Shown here piece by piece: positions 37,235 through 49,329 of a stretch of DNA of 64,000 nt. The notes under the pieces were generated by a model that worked only from the letters and a program-made list of their open reading frames with translations, was not told the origin of the DNA and did not search any database. Within the stretch, counting starts at the first letter, position 1. Each line of letters begins with the position of its first letter. The stretch lies in contig NC_065553.1 in assembly GCF_022605725.1 (NCBI RefSeq), forward strand, positions 9,734,001 to 9,798,000, read 5' to 3'. Both the position numbers and the translations under genes were made by a program. Source of the DNA: Anthonomus grandis grandis. Taxonomy: Eukaryota; Arthropoda; Insecta; Coleoptera; Curculionidae.

Positions 37235-40200
37235 TCTATGTGATTAATAAATGTTAAAACAAACAAGAAATCTTTTTTCTATCCTGAGGGCTGGTTTTGA
37301 GAGCCGTATTTTAATTACGAAAGACAATAGGAAACAGGGATTCAGACGAAGCCGGAGTTTGGATTGTTACAAATAGTTCAGTGGCGTGTACTTATACTTT
37401 TTCGTAGATATATTTTTTTTTCAAGTACAATATTTATTGGTTTATACCAGGAACTACTTTTCATACCAATTCTAATTAATAATTAATAAAAATTTTTATG
37501 AGAAATAGATCATACCACGCAACAACCAAAGTTAAATTTAGGGAATATTAGTCCGTGAAGAGATGCACGTGAAGTTACAGGGTAAAATACTTCCAAATAA
37601 ATAGATACAATTTTAGACAGAAATCAGTTTTCTCGTTATAACACTTAATCCGGTATCATGAAATGTATATGAAATCTCAAGATAGTACTTAAAATTCTGT
37701 AGTTTCTGAAGGCCGATCTCAATATCAATAAAAATTTGTTGGCTGAATATCAAATATTGCTATTCAGCCGAAAAATTTTAATAAATTATGATAAATATGA
37801 AATTGAACAAAGATTTTTTTTTGTTGAAGCAAAAACGTTTTAAATAAACAATGTGAGATGTAAAAAATGTGTTTATTAAGCAATTATTGACTAAATTACT
37901 ATGAAATCTTAAACAGAAAGTCTTTTATTTGAGTGGTGCTGAATAATTTCTAAAACAAAATCAATAAGTTAATAAAGATTAATAAAACAGATCAAATGAA
38001 ATAAAAGCTACATCAACAATTCTAGAAGAGACAGCCGTAAAAGAAAACTTTATGCCTAAAAATAGTATTATTATAAAATACAACACGCACTCGTCAGACT
38101 AATATACGTAAATATCAAAAAGTATATGTATGAGTAGACCTAGCCTGCCAGATTTCACTACAATATCCTTACATAATTCTGATTATTTAAATTACGATCA
38201 CTGACAGTGTAGCACTAGAATTGTATAAATAGTTTAAAATATTTCGGACTATATTATATAGTTTACTTTAATGACATATTCATATTGATTATGTAATAAA
38301 TAAAATCCGTAAATTATTGCATACATTTTACATCTTAAGATAGTCATTGTCAATAAAAGACAATCTTGTCATTGCAAAAAAGTTAAGAGAAATTTGTACT
38401 TGGTTATAGTATTAATTTATGTTTTGAACAAAACGGATTAAGACATATTTGACACTTGCTGTAATAATAATAAAATGATAACCATTTTTAATATGCTTGT
38501 TTAATTATTATCCTGAATATTTTAAAATAGTTTTATTTTAGTTAGATTTTAGACTAAAGATAGGCAATATGTTTACGTAATAAAAAATTCTTCATTAAAT
38601 GCATAAAAAATATATAGTATATTCGATTTGAAAAAAGTGAGTAATGAAGCTTTGAAATTCGTAAAATTTGAACGATAACTACGGACACTCTGTATATCAC
38701 AGAAAGAAACCATTTAAATCAAAATAATCCTCCATTTTTTTAGAATCCGGATTAAACCTAATATTGACATTAAATTAACATTTCTGATGTCAATATGAAA
38801 TTAAATGGCGCAGTGGTTTTTTAATTTAAAAAAAAAATAAAAAATTATCGCAGTCAAGATGCGCATGACAAAGTAAACATATTTATCCTATATACTAAGT
38901 AGCCTAGGGTGGTCCCAAAAATGACATCTCATTTAAAAAAAAATGCCTCTTATATCACCACACTCTTTTGAAGTAGCCTGTATATTTCAAAATATTTTCC
39001 GAAAAACGTCCCAAAAAATTTTTAATAGGTTAGAAAATGTTAACTCTTTTTTTAGGCTTTATGGAAGAACGACTCACTGTTGCAGCACCCGGTATATTTA
39101 TATTTTTAGAATTTTTGAAAATATAGAAACTTAACAAGACCATATTTATTTCTTTCTGGTTTTATTTAAACAGTGATTTAAAAAAAATCATGCTTCTTTT
39201 ACTATGTTTTTTTTTTCTAAATAAAATAATTTTATTAACTTAAAACTCAATTATTGGGAGTTTTAATTGACTTTTGTCTTTGAAATTATTAGAAATAATA
39301 TTTTCGCGCATCATATAATGATATTGTAAAAAAAAAGATAACATTAACTTATAACTTAAACATGTCATCCCCCTCGTCAGTATCTGTGATAAAATACAGT
39401 AAACTAATTTTTATGTAAAAAAAAACGCTAAATGAAAATCGAATGACGGTTTCGCATAGGATTCGTGCGTGGGTACATGCCCAATCTTCGGCTACCGATT
39501 TTTAAACCGATTTAAAATCTCATTTATCTTGTACAGCGTCGAAAGGGGGAGCTGTCGGACGGACCGAGTGCAACGAAATGGCGGATATTTATTGAAGTAT
39601 TTATTTTACATGATGGATAGGATAACGCTTCAGAAAATATCAGATTAATCTTTTCTGAATTCAAAAAAGAAGGATTTCGAATACGTTCGTGCCTTAAGTA
39701 AAAACTCGACCAGGCGTTTTATATGTGTTTCATCTAGATACCGAATAATCTAGTTATTTTTTTCTCTATTTTATTTAAAAAAGCGATTAAAGAAATAATG
39801 AAATTATTATTTTTAACGTTTAGCGTTAATCTTTTTATATTAAAGCATCCTCCGGATACTTGTCTTTAGTGAATTATAATAGAGCAAGCCCTTTTTATTA
39901 TAATAAGCATATTTAATATCAAATCTATAATATATGTATTATTAATTATATAAATATTCGAGTTAGTCTTAGAATACAATTAACAAATACCTACCTAAAA
40001 TAATATATTTTTTCACAAATAGATTGTTTTAAAAAAGCCATATAAACGAGCTTATTAAAATGATATAGTAAAACTTATAACAAAACTTTTAAATGTAATA
40101 AATCTATTAAGAAAGTTGCTATTGTATTCTTGTAAAAGTTCCATCCTCTAATGCCCATAAAATAAACATTGGAGTCTTAAAATATCATTTTAATTTTATT

Positions 40201-40429
40201 GTTACTTTTGAATTTTGAATTCCTGATATTTTTCTTTCTTTTTTTAACCCAGATAGATGCGTATTAAATATACCTTTTTCATATATATGTGAAGTATCTA
40301 GTATTTATTATAAGATGTTTTCTTATAGATGTAGCAAAAATAGTAAAATGTTATCGTATTAGTCAGATCGTATGATTTTTATGTTCGATCAAGTCACTGA
40401 AGGCTTTCGTTTTTAGCATAATTTTTTTT

Positions 40430-40487
40430 GAGTTGTTTTTATTATCACTTAAACTACTTTAAATTTAAGTGATAATAAAACCGATTC
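40430..40487. repeat. Perfect 17-bp stem-loop, extendable to about 24 bp
   Basis: TTTTATTATCACTTAAA (40437-40453) and TTTAAGTGATAATAAAA (40464-40480) are exact complements around a 10-base loop. After one mismatch the stem continues by about six pairs. The size resembles a microRNA precursor, but no known mature miRNA is recognised. Confidence 0.5.
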
Positions 40488-42149
40488 TACTGCTTCTGTT
40501 TACATTAGCAAGTCCATGAAAACAAAATATTTATATAGTATTAAGGTACAAAAAATTATGGAACCAAAACCTTGATAATATACCAAAAAGTAGATAACAT
40601 ACTAAAATAATGTTTAAAGGCATAACTTAAATGGATATGGCTCGTTTTGCATCATATGGAATTTCGAACTTAATTTTTTCGACACTGCATAAAGTGTTTA
40701 AATATAAGCGGACGTAGAAATTTTAGTTATGAGCATCTTCAATGATACGAATTAAGGAATAAAACTGTTGATGATAATTACACCTTAATGGCTTTTTGAC
40801 ATGTCACACGGTATTCCATAAAGATTTGATTATTAAATACATTGCTGGAATATTCTAAAAATGTTTTCTAATTATTTTTTTAATATTGTCATTAGATTCG
40901 AATTTTGTTTTCAATATATATTTGCAGATTGAGTTTCAAAAAGTTTAAACCTTAAAATGTTAAAATTATTTTCTTAGGTAGCGAATAGGTAAAGGAATAT
41001 GTCCATTTGTATGTTAACTATCCCTTTTTAAATAATTGGGTGGTGTCTAGTACTGATTAAAAATTATAAATAATACCAAAAAACTTAACATATATTAAGA
41101 TATTTAGTGTTTTGCATAAAAACTCAAAGTCGATTCTAGGAAAAAAATAACACCCAAGATCACATGCAATTTTAAATTTCTTTATTTTTCAGGGCATAAA
41201 AGCATATAAATTTTTTTTTGCTAGTGTACATGTAATATTTACGTTTATTTAATCGTATTTAACTTTTTGAAGCTGAAAATAAACTTTCTAGAACATATTT
41301 TCATCGAGATTTAGTTGTTATTTATGATATTTTTGGTTGAGCCAATTAAGATTATGCCGTTCTTGACGAAAGTCCAAAAAAAATCGTAAAAAAGAGTCGA
41401 GAAACCCAAATTTATGAACGGCAAAGTGCAGAAAAATAAACTCGAGTTCTATATTATCGGACCATAAATCCAACTTATATAAATGGAATACGAGAAAGAA
41501 AAGAGAGTGAGGAAAAAGCAGTGGACCAGGAAAAACGTTTTATTTTTGCTTCTATTTGGCTAATTTGCTTCCGGCTATTTAGTCATAAATTAAATAGGAT
41601 TATAAGAGAATTTAATTTTTTTTAGTTAGGTTAATGCATTAAAACGCGGAAGAAAATAAATAAAACAAATTAGTTGAGTATAAGTAAATAGTAAGTTATA
41701 GTACTGTTAGTTTAAAGCTTTAAAGTAAGAACCTTTACAAAAAGTATGTCGATAGAAAATTTAAAAAAAATAGATATATTCAAGTGGAAAAAAGTGGTAA
41801 AATCTAAAAAAACTTATATAATATTAGTTAAAAGCTTAAAGCTAGTGCTGCTAATGGCCTCTAGCAGCAGCTATCAATATACAAAATTAATTTTAATCAA
41901 AACTTATAAAAACGATGATTTATTAAATCAGTTTATTACCAAAACATGTAAAAAACAACTGATAAAAATATTGTAACAAAACTTAAAGGCCTATTTTCAA
42001 TTCCTTCTATTTTAGCTGGATTAGTCTTGACACCTTTTTATGATATTATATGAAAACTTCTTTTTGAAATAAACAAAATTTTTTAAGGCTTAGTTTCAGG
42101 TTAGTCTGTCGGAGCTTAACAAATTGCTCTTGAATATTCTTTAAATAAT

Positions 42150-42515
42150 CTTCTAAAGCCTTTTTTAGTATTTTGACGTCATCCAGATAAGCAAAGCATG
42201 ATTCCTAAGTCGTTCATCATAACACAGTTTCCAAAAGCCTTTTAAAGATGGCAGAAGCATTACACAGACTGTAAACTGCCAACTGCCAAATCCTATTCCA
42301 GTCCAGAATGTAATCTTTTTCTTATCTTTTGGATACATATTCATCTGCCAATATCCACTCTTCAGATTCAATATTGAAAACCATCGATAGCGTGTCCAGG
42401 ATGTCATGAATTCTTCATAGGTGATAACTGTCTTTCTTGGTAATATAATTCAGTAGCCAAGAGTTCTCACCAAATCCGGTAGATGCATCCTTTTTCTTTA
42501 CTAGTACAACTGGAA
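42150..42515 (-). pseudogene. Ty3/gypsy reverse transcriptase fragment
   Basis: The minus strand gives PVVLVKKKDASTGFGENSW, then LLNYITKKDSYHL, then in other frames FSILNLKSGYWQMNMYPKDK and AYLDDVKIL. These are the successive RT blocks of Ty3/gypsy Pol: fingers (V-x-x-V-x-K-K-D-G), palm motif A (L-D-L-K-S-G-Y-W-Q) and the Y-L-D-D catalytic box. YLDD is intact. In motif A the aspartate is replaced by asparagine (NLKSGYWQ), and at least three frameshifts separate the blocks. About 120 of an expected several hundred Pol residues remain, and no LTRs flank it. It is unrelated to the solo LTR family as far as can be shown. Confidence 0.85.
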
Positions 42516-42584
42516 AAGTTCAAGGACTGTGGAATAGTGCTATAACTCCTTGTGTCCTGGTGTGTGTATCTTATACCAATTTTA

Positions 42585-42645
42585 AACTTTTTATCCCCTG
42601 ATGATGAAGTCCGCTGTATCCGAAACATGTCGGGAATTATAAAAC
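42585..42645 (+). ncRNA. Hammerhead-ribozyme-like motif (Penelope-like element type)
   Basis: In order there are CTGATGA (42598-42604), a 17-base helix-II region, GAAA (42622-42625), a palindromic CATG, and the cleavage triplet GTC (42629-42631). CCC before the core pairs with GGG after the triplet (42632-42634), starting helix I. The very short palindromic helix III is typical of hammerheads carried by Penelope-like retroelements, which are thought to act as dimers. Helix II here pairs poorly, so the copy has probably lost activity. It lies next to the gypsy RT fragment; no Penelope RT is visible. Confidence 0.5.
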
Positions 42646-45600
42646 AGAATGTTGTTTAATAAGCAAGTGGAGGGAGAATGTAGGATTTTTATTTTACCAC
42701 AATCAATTTTATTAACCTAAAATAATAATGTGTACAAATGTTATGATGTACTTAAAAGAATTAACTTAATAATAAAATAAATATTAACCATTACTTTGGC
42801 TATTATTAGCTTTAGTGTAAGAGCACCTTAAAATTATGGATTTGCCATTACACCAAAAGTCGCTTGTCTAACCTAGAAAGTTAGGTTATCTTTTAAAATT
42901 CAAAACAAACATAAGAGAGAGATTAGTTTTGAGACATGAATGTTAAACGGAAAGTTAATAAATAATGTCCAACTTATATAATGTCTATATCAATAGCAAA
43001 ATTTCATATAATGTTATTGATATAGATATTACTTTCGAATAAAGGCTTTTGATCCAGTTTACAAGCGTAACTATGTGGTCTATTATAATGAAATAACTAA
43101 TACAAAATTAATTATTAGAAAAATATTTAAAACAACAGTGAAATAGTGAAATTTAAAAACGAGGGCCATAAAACATATTTTTAAGTTTAGTATTTAATAG
43201 AATATACTACAGTAAAGTTACCAAACATAAAGAGTACCTTATTTTACTGATTACATGGTTTACTGACTACCTTGTTCACTATACATAACAAACATAGATC
43301 AAAAATGGCTCCAAGAGGGCTGCAGGACTGAGAAGGAGAACCTGGGTGGATCTATTTAAGGGTTGAAGTCAATGTAGTTGTAGTGGAAGTTATTGGACAT
43401 CTATGAGCTGAGAAGATTTCTACTTCTTATAGTATTAGACCAAAACCAAAGAAAAAAAGCGGAAGAATACCCAGATTGAGGGATCATTAAGTAGGTTTAA
43501 GCATGGATGGTAAAAATGTATAAGTAAAATCGGAAAAAGTACCAAGAAATCAATTTTCTTTAAAAACTTGTTCTTCAAGATTCCTAGAGTTCAAAGATTT
43601 TCACAGATATGGTTTAAATGGCGATATGAAAGAATAAGCTAGAATCTTATTGGTTAGAATATGACTCATGGCGTTAGTGAAATCAAAACAATAAAAAAAA
43701 TTAATATGATTAGTTTCATTATAAGGGCTAAAAAGTATTGATATCAAAAATGAAATAACTTATGTCAGCATTACTAATTTATTTCCTTATAGGCATACTA
43801 GTATAAATGAAATTATTACTTAATGAGTCATATTAAATGAAGAATAATCTCTATATTTAGCAAGAATCTTTTTCCACAGCTCAAATGTTACCCGATCAAG
43901 ACCATGATTAGTATCTGCAAGCAAGCAATGTGGAATTGAATGAAGATATTATTGTGTTAGAAGAAATACTACCTCTCAAAAAAAACTAACCAAACCTCTG
44001 AGAAATCTTTTAAAGAATCTACGAAATATGACAAACTTACGATAAGATCTTCAAGTAAGCAATTTTGTCCACCAGCCTGTAAAACACAAAATAAACCAAA
44101 TTGCTTCCCTTTGGATCCTTCAGAAGCTGAGGTAATTTACATCACCATTGGTCAATCTACCCCAACGAGTGAGTGCAGAAGGGGTAATTTAAGACTTAAT
44201 GCCAAAGGAGATGCTGTGATTGCACAATGTATTAATGTACCTAAGGAGAGATAACTAAGAAGCTAAATATTCTATATGATCTTTATGTACTTTTTTACTT
44301 TAAAAAAATTGCATGTCAATACAAGCCGAACTTTTCTTAAGAAAGTGCTAAGAAGATCCATTGAAATATGACAGATGGCAAGTTGTTTTGTCCTTTTTTA
44401 CCTGAAACTCAAACTGCTTACCATTTAGTTTGGGTTTCTTTTAAATAATTTAATCGGAACAAAAAGCGCAAAGTTGAAAATTATCAAATATTTACCATTT
44501 TACTGGAGCACCCGGCGGAAAAATAATTCAAAACCGACGTGCCGTTACTTTCTAAACCGAAAACGAATTGTTCCCGATACGCAATTCCGTACCCTAAAGT
44601 TCGTGTGGTAACCCCGGCTAATCTTGTTTTCGATTTTAGCGAGTTTCCAGAATACTCTTGGGATATTAACAGTTGAGAAAGCGGAGCAACGTATTAAATA
44701 TCGACTTGCCTCCAATTAGTTACAAAATTAGTGATTACGTGTTGATCATACCGTATCTCAAATAGAGAAAATATGTTTGAATCGAGTCAAAGCTTTGAAT
44801 AATTTGCCTGATTTCCTTTTGGTAGACACAAAAGCGAACGACGAGAGAGTTTGTTCTCGTTTACAATGCTTTTGTAAATGTATTTTAATGAACACCTATT
44901 ACTGCGGATTGTTTAAAGAGGGCTTATAATATAGAAATAAATATGCGCATGTGTAAGTTTAAATAAAAAGGGAACAAAAGTAAAAATAACGAGCTTGTTA
45001 AAGCTCGACATATCAAATATTATGAAAGGTAAAGAGATACTACAAAAATGACCCAACTCGATAAAAATAACTCCATCATAATTATGTTATATAGATCCAT
45101 CATCATTATGTTGAGCTCTGTCAAAGGTAAAACAAGAAAACCCTTTTCCCAACTTATTTTTCGAAATAAAAAAAAAGAATAAAATTGTCAATATTCAACT
45201 TCCTTATTAGTTCAGAAGGGTAATTCTCTCGTAGAGATTTCATTTTTCTCGCTTTTTGCGTGTTGGTTGTTGCTGGCGGAAGCCTATTTATTTCGGAATA
45301 AGATGATCCGCCTGGAACCGAAATCTCCGGCACCGGGATGAGAGACGAGAAAATTGAAAATAAGAATTCCAACTAAGAGTCACCGTTTTGGCTCTCGAGT
45401 CTACCGAGGGCGGCGTAAATTAGATTTTTTTACCGAATAAGTTGTAGATGGTATCGTGTTATTCGGATGTTAGACCCGGGTTTGGCCGGGGGTTAGTTCG
45501 AAAGGAAATAGAGATTGAAATTACGGCTCTGGAACATGCCAAATGAAAATAAAATAACCTAGTTTTTTTTTTTGTAATCTTTATTAAGAACGTGTTTGGA

Positions 45601-45699
45601 GGACTAACCTTATTTTTTATGATATTACGAAATATAAATTGACGTAGCAAACATTGGGGTTAATTAAATTGCAAATGTATTGCCTTTCCTAAAATAAAT
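42646..45699. other. Non-coding stretch with GC-richer islands
   Basis: The 43300-44260 portion has more balanced composition and short frames such as NVELNEDIIVLEEILPL (about 43930-43985), perhaps an old decayed transposon, but no family is recognisable. Islands at 44500-44700 and 45230-45480 are CpG-richer; small minus frames there (45154-45372, 45459-45650) are unassigned. A stem-loop at 42979-43031 is listed separately. Confidence 0.35.
42979..43031. repeat. Stem-loop of about 20 bp
   Basis: TCTATATCAATA (42984-42995) pairs exactly with TATTGATATAGA (43015-43026), and the pairing extends inward and outward with G-T wobbles. The loop is about 13 bases. AT-rich, no known miRNA recognised. 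Confidence 0.45.
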
Positions 45700-46135
45700 A
45701 ATACCACCTCCCTTGCCCTCGATATCTGTTTTGTGTATTCTTTTAAAAATATTAGAAAAAAAATTGAATATCAGATCAATTTATATTTATGGGAAATTGA
45801 TCTTCTTTCAAACAAACAATCTGGGTTTAGAGCTGGATACAGTTGCAATACTGCCCTACTTGATATTGTGGATAATATCGTTAATGCTTAAGATCACAAA
45901 CTTTCTTTTATCTTATTTCATTAGATTACATTTACAAGCATTTGATATGATTAATCATCTTTTGCTTACAATTTACGTTATAATAGTTTTGACAAGTCTG
46001 CTATTGAATTTATTTCATCCTTTTTAAGTAATAGGGCACAGAGGGTAATGATAGCTGACAAAATTTCAGACTTACAAAAAGTGACTTTTGGAGTTCTTGA
46101 GCGCTCAATATTGAGTCCTTTACTCTATAGAATAT
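45700..46135 (+). pseudogene. Non-LTR retrotransposon reverse transcriptase fragment
   Basis: Plus strand, with frame changes: LYLWEIDLLSNKQSGFRAGY and SCNTALLDIVDNIVNA, the RT fingers block (Q-x-G-F-R-x-G-x-S-x-x-x-A-L). Motif A follows in decayed form as AFDMINHLLLTI. Then come FISSFLSNRAQRVMIADKIS and VTFGVLERSILSPLLY, a changed motif B (G-V-P-Q-G-S-I-L-G-P-L-L). The aspartate-rich YADD box is missing, as the fragment stops before it. Family is Jockey/CR1-like. The 104-aa open frame at 45713-46027 covers only part and is in the wrong frame for the fingers block. Confidence 0.8.
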
Positions 46136-47277
46136 GTTCATAATCTAAACATTCGGCAGCAGTATATCTTAACTATACATGCCCACAATAAACAAATATT
46201 TAGAAAATCTTATTCTTATTTAATTGTCGCAACTTTGAATAAATATAGGGAAAAGAAAGGGCTTTTAAAAGGCAAATAAAGCAAAAACTGTTATCTGAAG
46301 ATTAGAATAGATTTAAATAAATTACATGAGAACATTTTAAATAGTTTTATCATTTGTCTTTTCCTAGCCAGTTGCCTCCATTTGTATTCGCAGTTCCTAA
46401 AACTAACAAAACCTTAAACACATTCTCAAATATTTTCTGTATTTAATTTTTGATTTTCATGATATAACTAATAACAGTAAAATATTAAGCACGTGAAACC
46501 TTATAACATGCTATTTTAGTCTTATTATAGGTACGTGCTATTCTATTATTATTTGTACATATTTTATATAGAAAAATACAATGCCATTTTCTTTCATTTA
46601 GGCTTCAACAGCCAAAGCTAAAATTGCCTTTTACTCCTTTATTATATTTTTTACATCTATCTACGCTAGGTTTTTTTGTTAATTGGGTGTAATAAATGCT
46701 TTATTCAAAAGCTTCTCTTACTAGTGCGAATTCGTTAAAAATAAATTACGTTTGATAGTTCGTAGTGCGCAATAAAATCTGTTAATTGAATTTTTTTTTA
46801 AACTTCAGTAATGCGTTGCGCTGATTTTTCATTTGATAGCAGACGTTTGTTTTGTGTAAAAATAATACTCAAATTAGCCAGACTATTATATTTGTTATGT
46901 TTGCTTTTAATTCCGAAGTGATTGATTTCATTGAAAATGCATTACAATCTAAGCTGAAACAAGAGATTAATTAAATTTGTTTTTATATATTTATTACTAT
47001 TTTATTCATCACGTCTCATAATATTTTACTTATAAGATACTATGTAATGTAATATATAGATATTTACATATTATCAGAATAATTTATTATATATTCTAAA
47101 GAAGAAACTAAATTAATGGGTTATTTTAAGTAAATTTAGAGGAAGGGGCAAAAGAAGTCATCATACAAAAAAATGTTACTATAAGCTTACTGATAGAATT
47201 AATCGTTATTTTATTAACTTTCCTAAATATTTCACTTAAATATTTAGGAAAGTATTTTATAACTTTATTATTAATGC
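46136..47277. other. AT-rich non-coding stretch
   Basis: Nothing recognised except the perfect hairpin at 47217-47253. Confidence 0.5.
47217..47253. repeat. Perfect 16-bp stem-loop
   Basis: ACTTTCCTAAATATTT (47217-47232) and AAATATTTAGGAAAGT (47238-47253) are exact complements around the loop CACTT. Confidence 0.6.
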
Positions 47278-47600
47278 TTATATATTATAAGATTTATCTA
47301 ATATACTGATATGTGTGTATATAGTATGTATAGTGATGTTATACGTATATATCGAAAACAGAATGGAAGATAAAATGGAATCTTGTGGAACCCTACTCTT
47401 AATTATAGAGTATTCGGAGTGTCCTGATGATGTTGCAACAAACTGAAATCTTCTATGTAAATAATTTTCCATCATACGTACTGATTGGAGAATCCTATGT
47501 ATGAAAAGATGGCTAATAAAAGCTTCTGGTTCATAGTATCAAAAGCCTTAGAGTAATCTTGAAAAACTAAAGCAGTAGTTTTTGCAGAAGCATTTGTATT
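47278..47600 (-). pseudogene. Non-LTR retrotransposon reverse transcriptase fragment (minus)
   Basis: On the minus strand, LVFQDYSKAFDTMNQKLL is RT motif A (D-Y-S-K-A-F-D-T). In another frame, ENYLHRRFQFVATSSGHS is followed by IIKSRVPQDSILSSILFSIY, i.e. motif B G-V-P-Q-G-S-I-L-G-P-I-L-F with G to R, G to D and G to S changes. The YADD box downstream is not seen. Orientation is opposite to the RT fragment at 45700-46135, so these are separate insertions of related Jockey/CR1-type elements. Confidence 0.8.
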
Positions 47601-47769
47601 GCATACGCTTTAAATCGAAGAAACCAGAAGACAAGGACCATAATATGCGCCATCACAATATAAAGTGGGCCAATATAAGAGTGCCGTACCGAACATCAAA
47701 AGTAAAAAAATGAAATATCATAAAGGCCAGTCCTTAAATGGGTAAAAATATATTAAAGTAGTAAAACGC

Positions 47770-48060
47770 CGAACCGCAAAACCAGAACCAGATGCACGGT
47801 CCTCACTGAAAAGGGATTCGAACCGATTTATTCGAATGCCAATTGAAAAACAAAAGAGATTCAAAATGGCGTACGAAGGCGACCCCAGTTGAATTATTCC
47901 ATTGGAAACGTGCCCTTCCGGCGGTCGGACACTGGAAACGCTGCTCGGTGGAATATTTTACGCGTTTATTAAATTTCTCACTTTTGTGGCCGTTTGAATA
48001 AAACTGACCGGCCGCGGTCAAGGGGGCTATTACGGTCACATAAATATCGTGCCCCTTTTA
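47770..48060. other. GC-rich island with an unassigned minus frame
   Basis: Strongly CpG-enriched compared with its flanks (for example GACCGGCCGCGG at about 48006-48017). The minus frame 47803-48039 is 78 residues of balanced composition (MTVIAPLTAAGQFYSN...), but it has no known domain, and arms of similar composition occur without frames elsewhere. Candidate conserved regulatory element or exon of an unknown gene. Confidence 0.3.
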
Positions 48061-49329
48061 GTTTTTCAAACGTATGAGGTCAGTAGTGCAATTTTACAAT
48101 TATCTGGGTAGTATAAAATTGAAACCGAACATATTAAATTTGGCCCGCTAGCTAGGTATTTGAATAAAGGATATCGAATATTCGCAGCGAAAGCCATATT
48201 AAATGCCTGCTAAGTCATAGTCAACTGAGTATTCTAACAGGAGGGTGCCAAATAGCCGTAAGGGTGCGTTAATACCTTTGTATGTTCGAAATCCGATATA
48301 CTCCACTCAAATTTCTATATGTGCCTGAACGACGCTTTAAATTGGTTTTAGATGTTTTCGAGACTGGAAGTTAGAGTTACCCTCATACATTTTCGGGTCA
48401 ATTAATCCATTAAATGAGTATGGCATTAGGCAATTGGCATTGTTAAGGGGTATGGAGGAGGTTTTCAGCTTTTGACTTATTGAGGCTAGGAATAAACGCT
48501 TTTTTTTCTCAGTTAATAATTATTTCTAGTATATATGAAGTATAATGACTTTCTAACTAATGAGCTAACTTTGTAACTAATGACCTCCCTATGAGTTTTT
48601 AGATTTATGTGGGCATTTGTAAATCTAATAAAAAATATCTAAGCAATCCAATATAGCAGATGGTATAGAAAAAAGGTGAAAATGATTTCTTCTTATCCAG
48701 TTGATTTCTTTTAGAACACTCCTCAGTTTATTATTACTGGACTAGAAGAAATATAAATTTCTTTGCTATGTTTGACACACTTATAGCTATAATTGTACAC
48801 TTTCGAGATATGCAGTTTGTTTGCAAGTATATAAATAACTCTCTCTTCAGTGTCATAATATTCCTTATACTCGCACTATACATGTTAGGGAATTAAATAT
48901 TATGCAATACGCATTGTCCAAAATAATGGCTGGCATCATCGCTTCCTCTTTATCGGCGTGCCTCTTTTTCTGTGTAATTGCACGCTGTACGTTTATATTT
49001 GCTATGGATGTTTATACTTCTTGTAAATTATGGATTATGGAGTATATTGTAGGATTTTAATTTCAATTACATTTAAAAATATTAGTCCGATTCATTTGGA
49101 AAAAACAACTTTAAATGTGATTTCGAGTTTTTAGACATTTTTTTATCTATAAGATCGTCATAAATAATACTAAAGGGCAATAATCTGTTTTTGAAAGGGT
49201 CCAGGACCAACAAGAACTAGAAGAAATGGTTTGTAGTATCAAAAGTGGATTTAACACGAACAAGTAGAAGTGATTGAGAGTGTGAACCATAAAATGTTTG
49301 AGGTATGGATCATAAAACTGTTACCAGTA
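48061..49329. other. Non-coding stretch
   Basis: Moderately CpG-rich to about 48450, then AT-rich. No gene or element recognised. Confidence 0.45.

Larger units (their letters stand above)
36161..42149. other. Long non-coding stretch with three GC-richer islands
   Basis: No gene recognised. Islands at about 36700-36920, 37190-37390 (contains the CTCF-like core) and 39430-39590 stand out from AT-rich surroundings. CCTAGGGTGGTCCC at 38904-38917 may be a decayed mariner-type terminus without a visible partner. Frames 38943-39134 and 41746-41976 are lysine/isoleucine-rich and unassigned. A strong hairpin at 40430-40487 is listed separately. Confidence 0.4.

Noticed and set aside
47425..47455. 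CTGATGATG...CTGAAAT as a hammerhead core
   Set aside because: It lies inside a retrotransposon RT frame and lacks the GAAAC and cleavage context.
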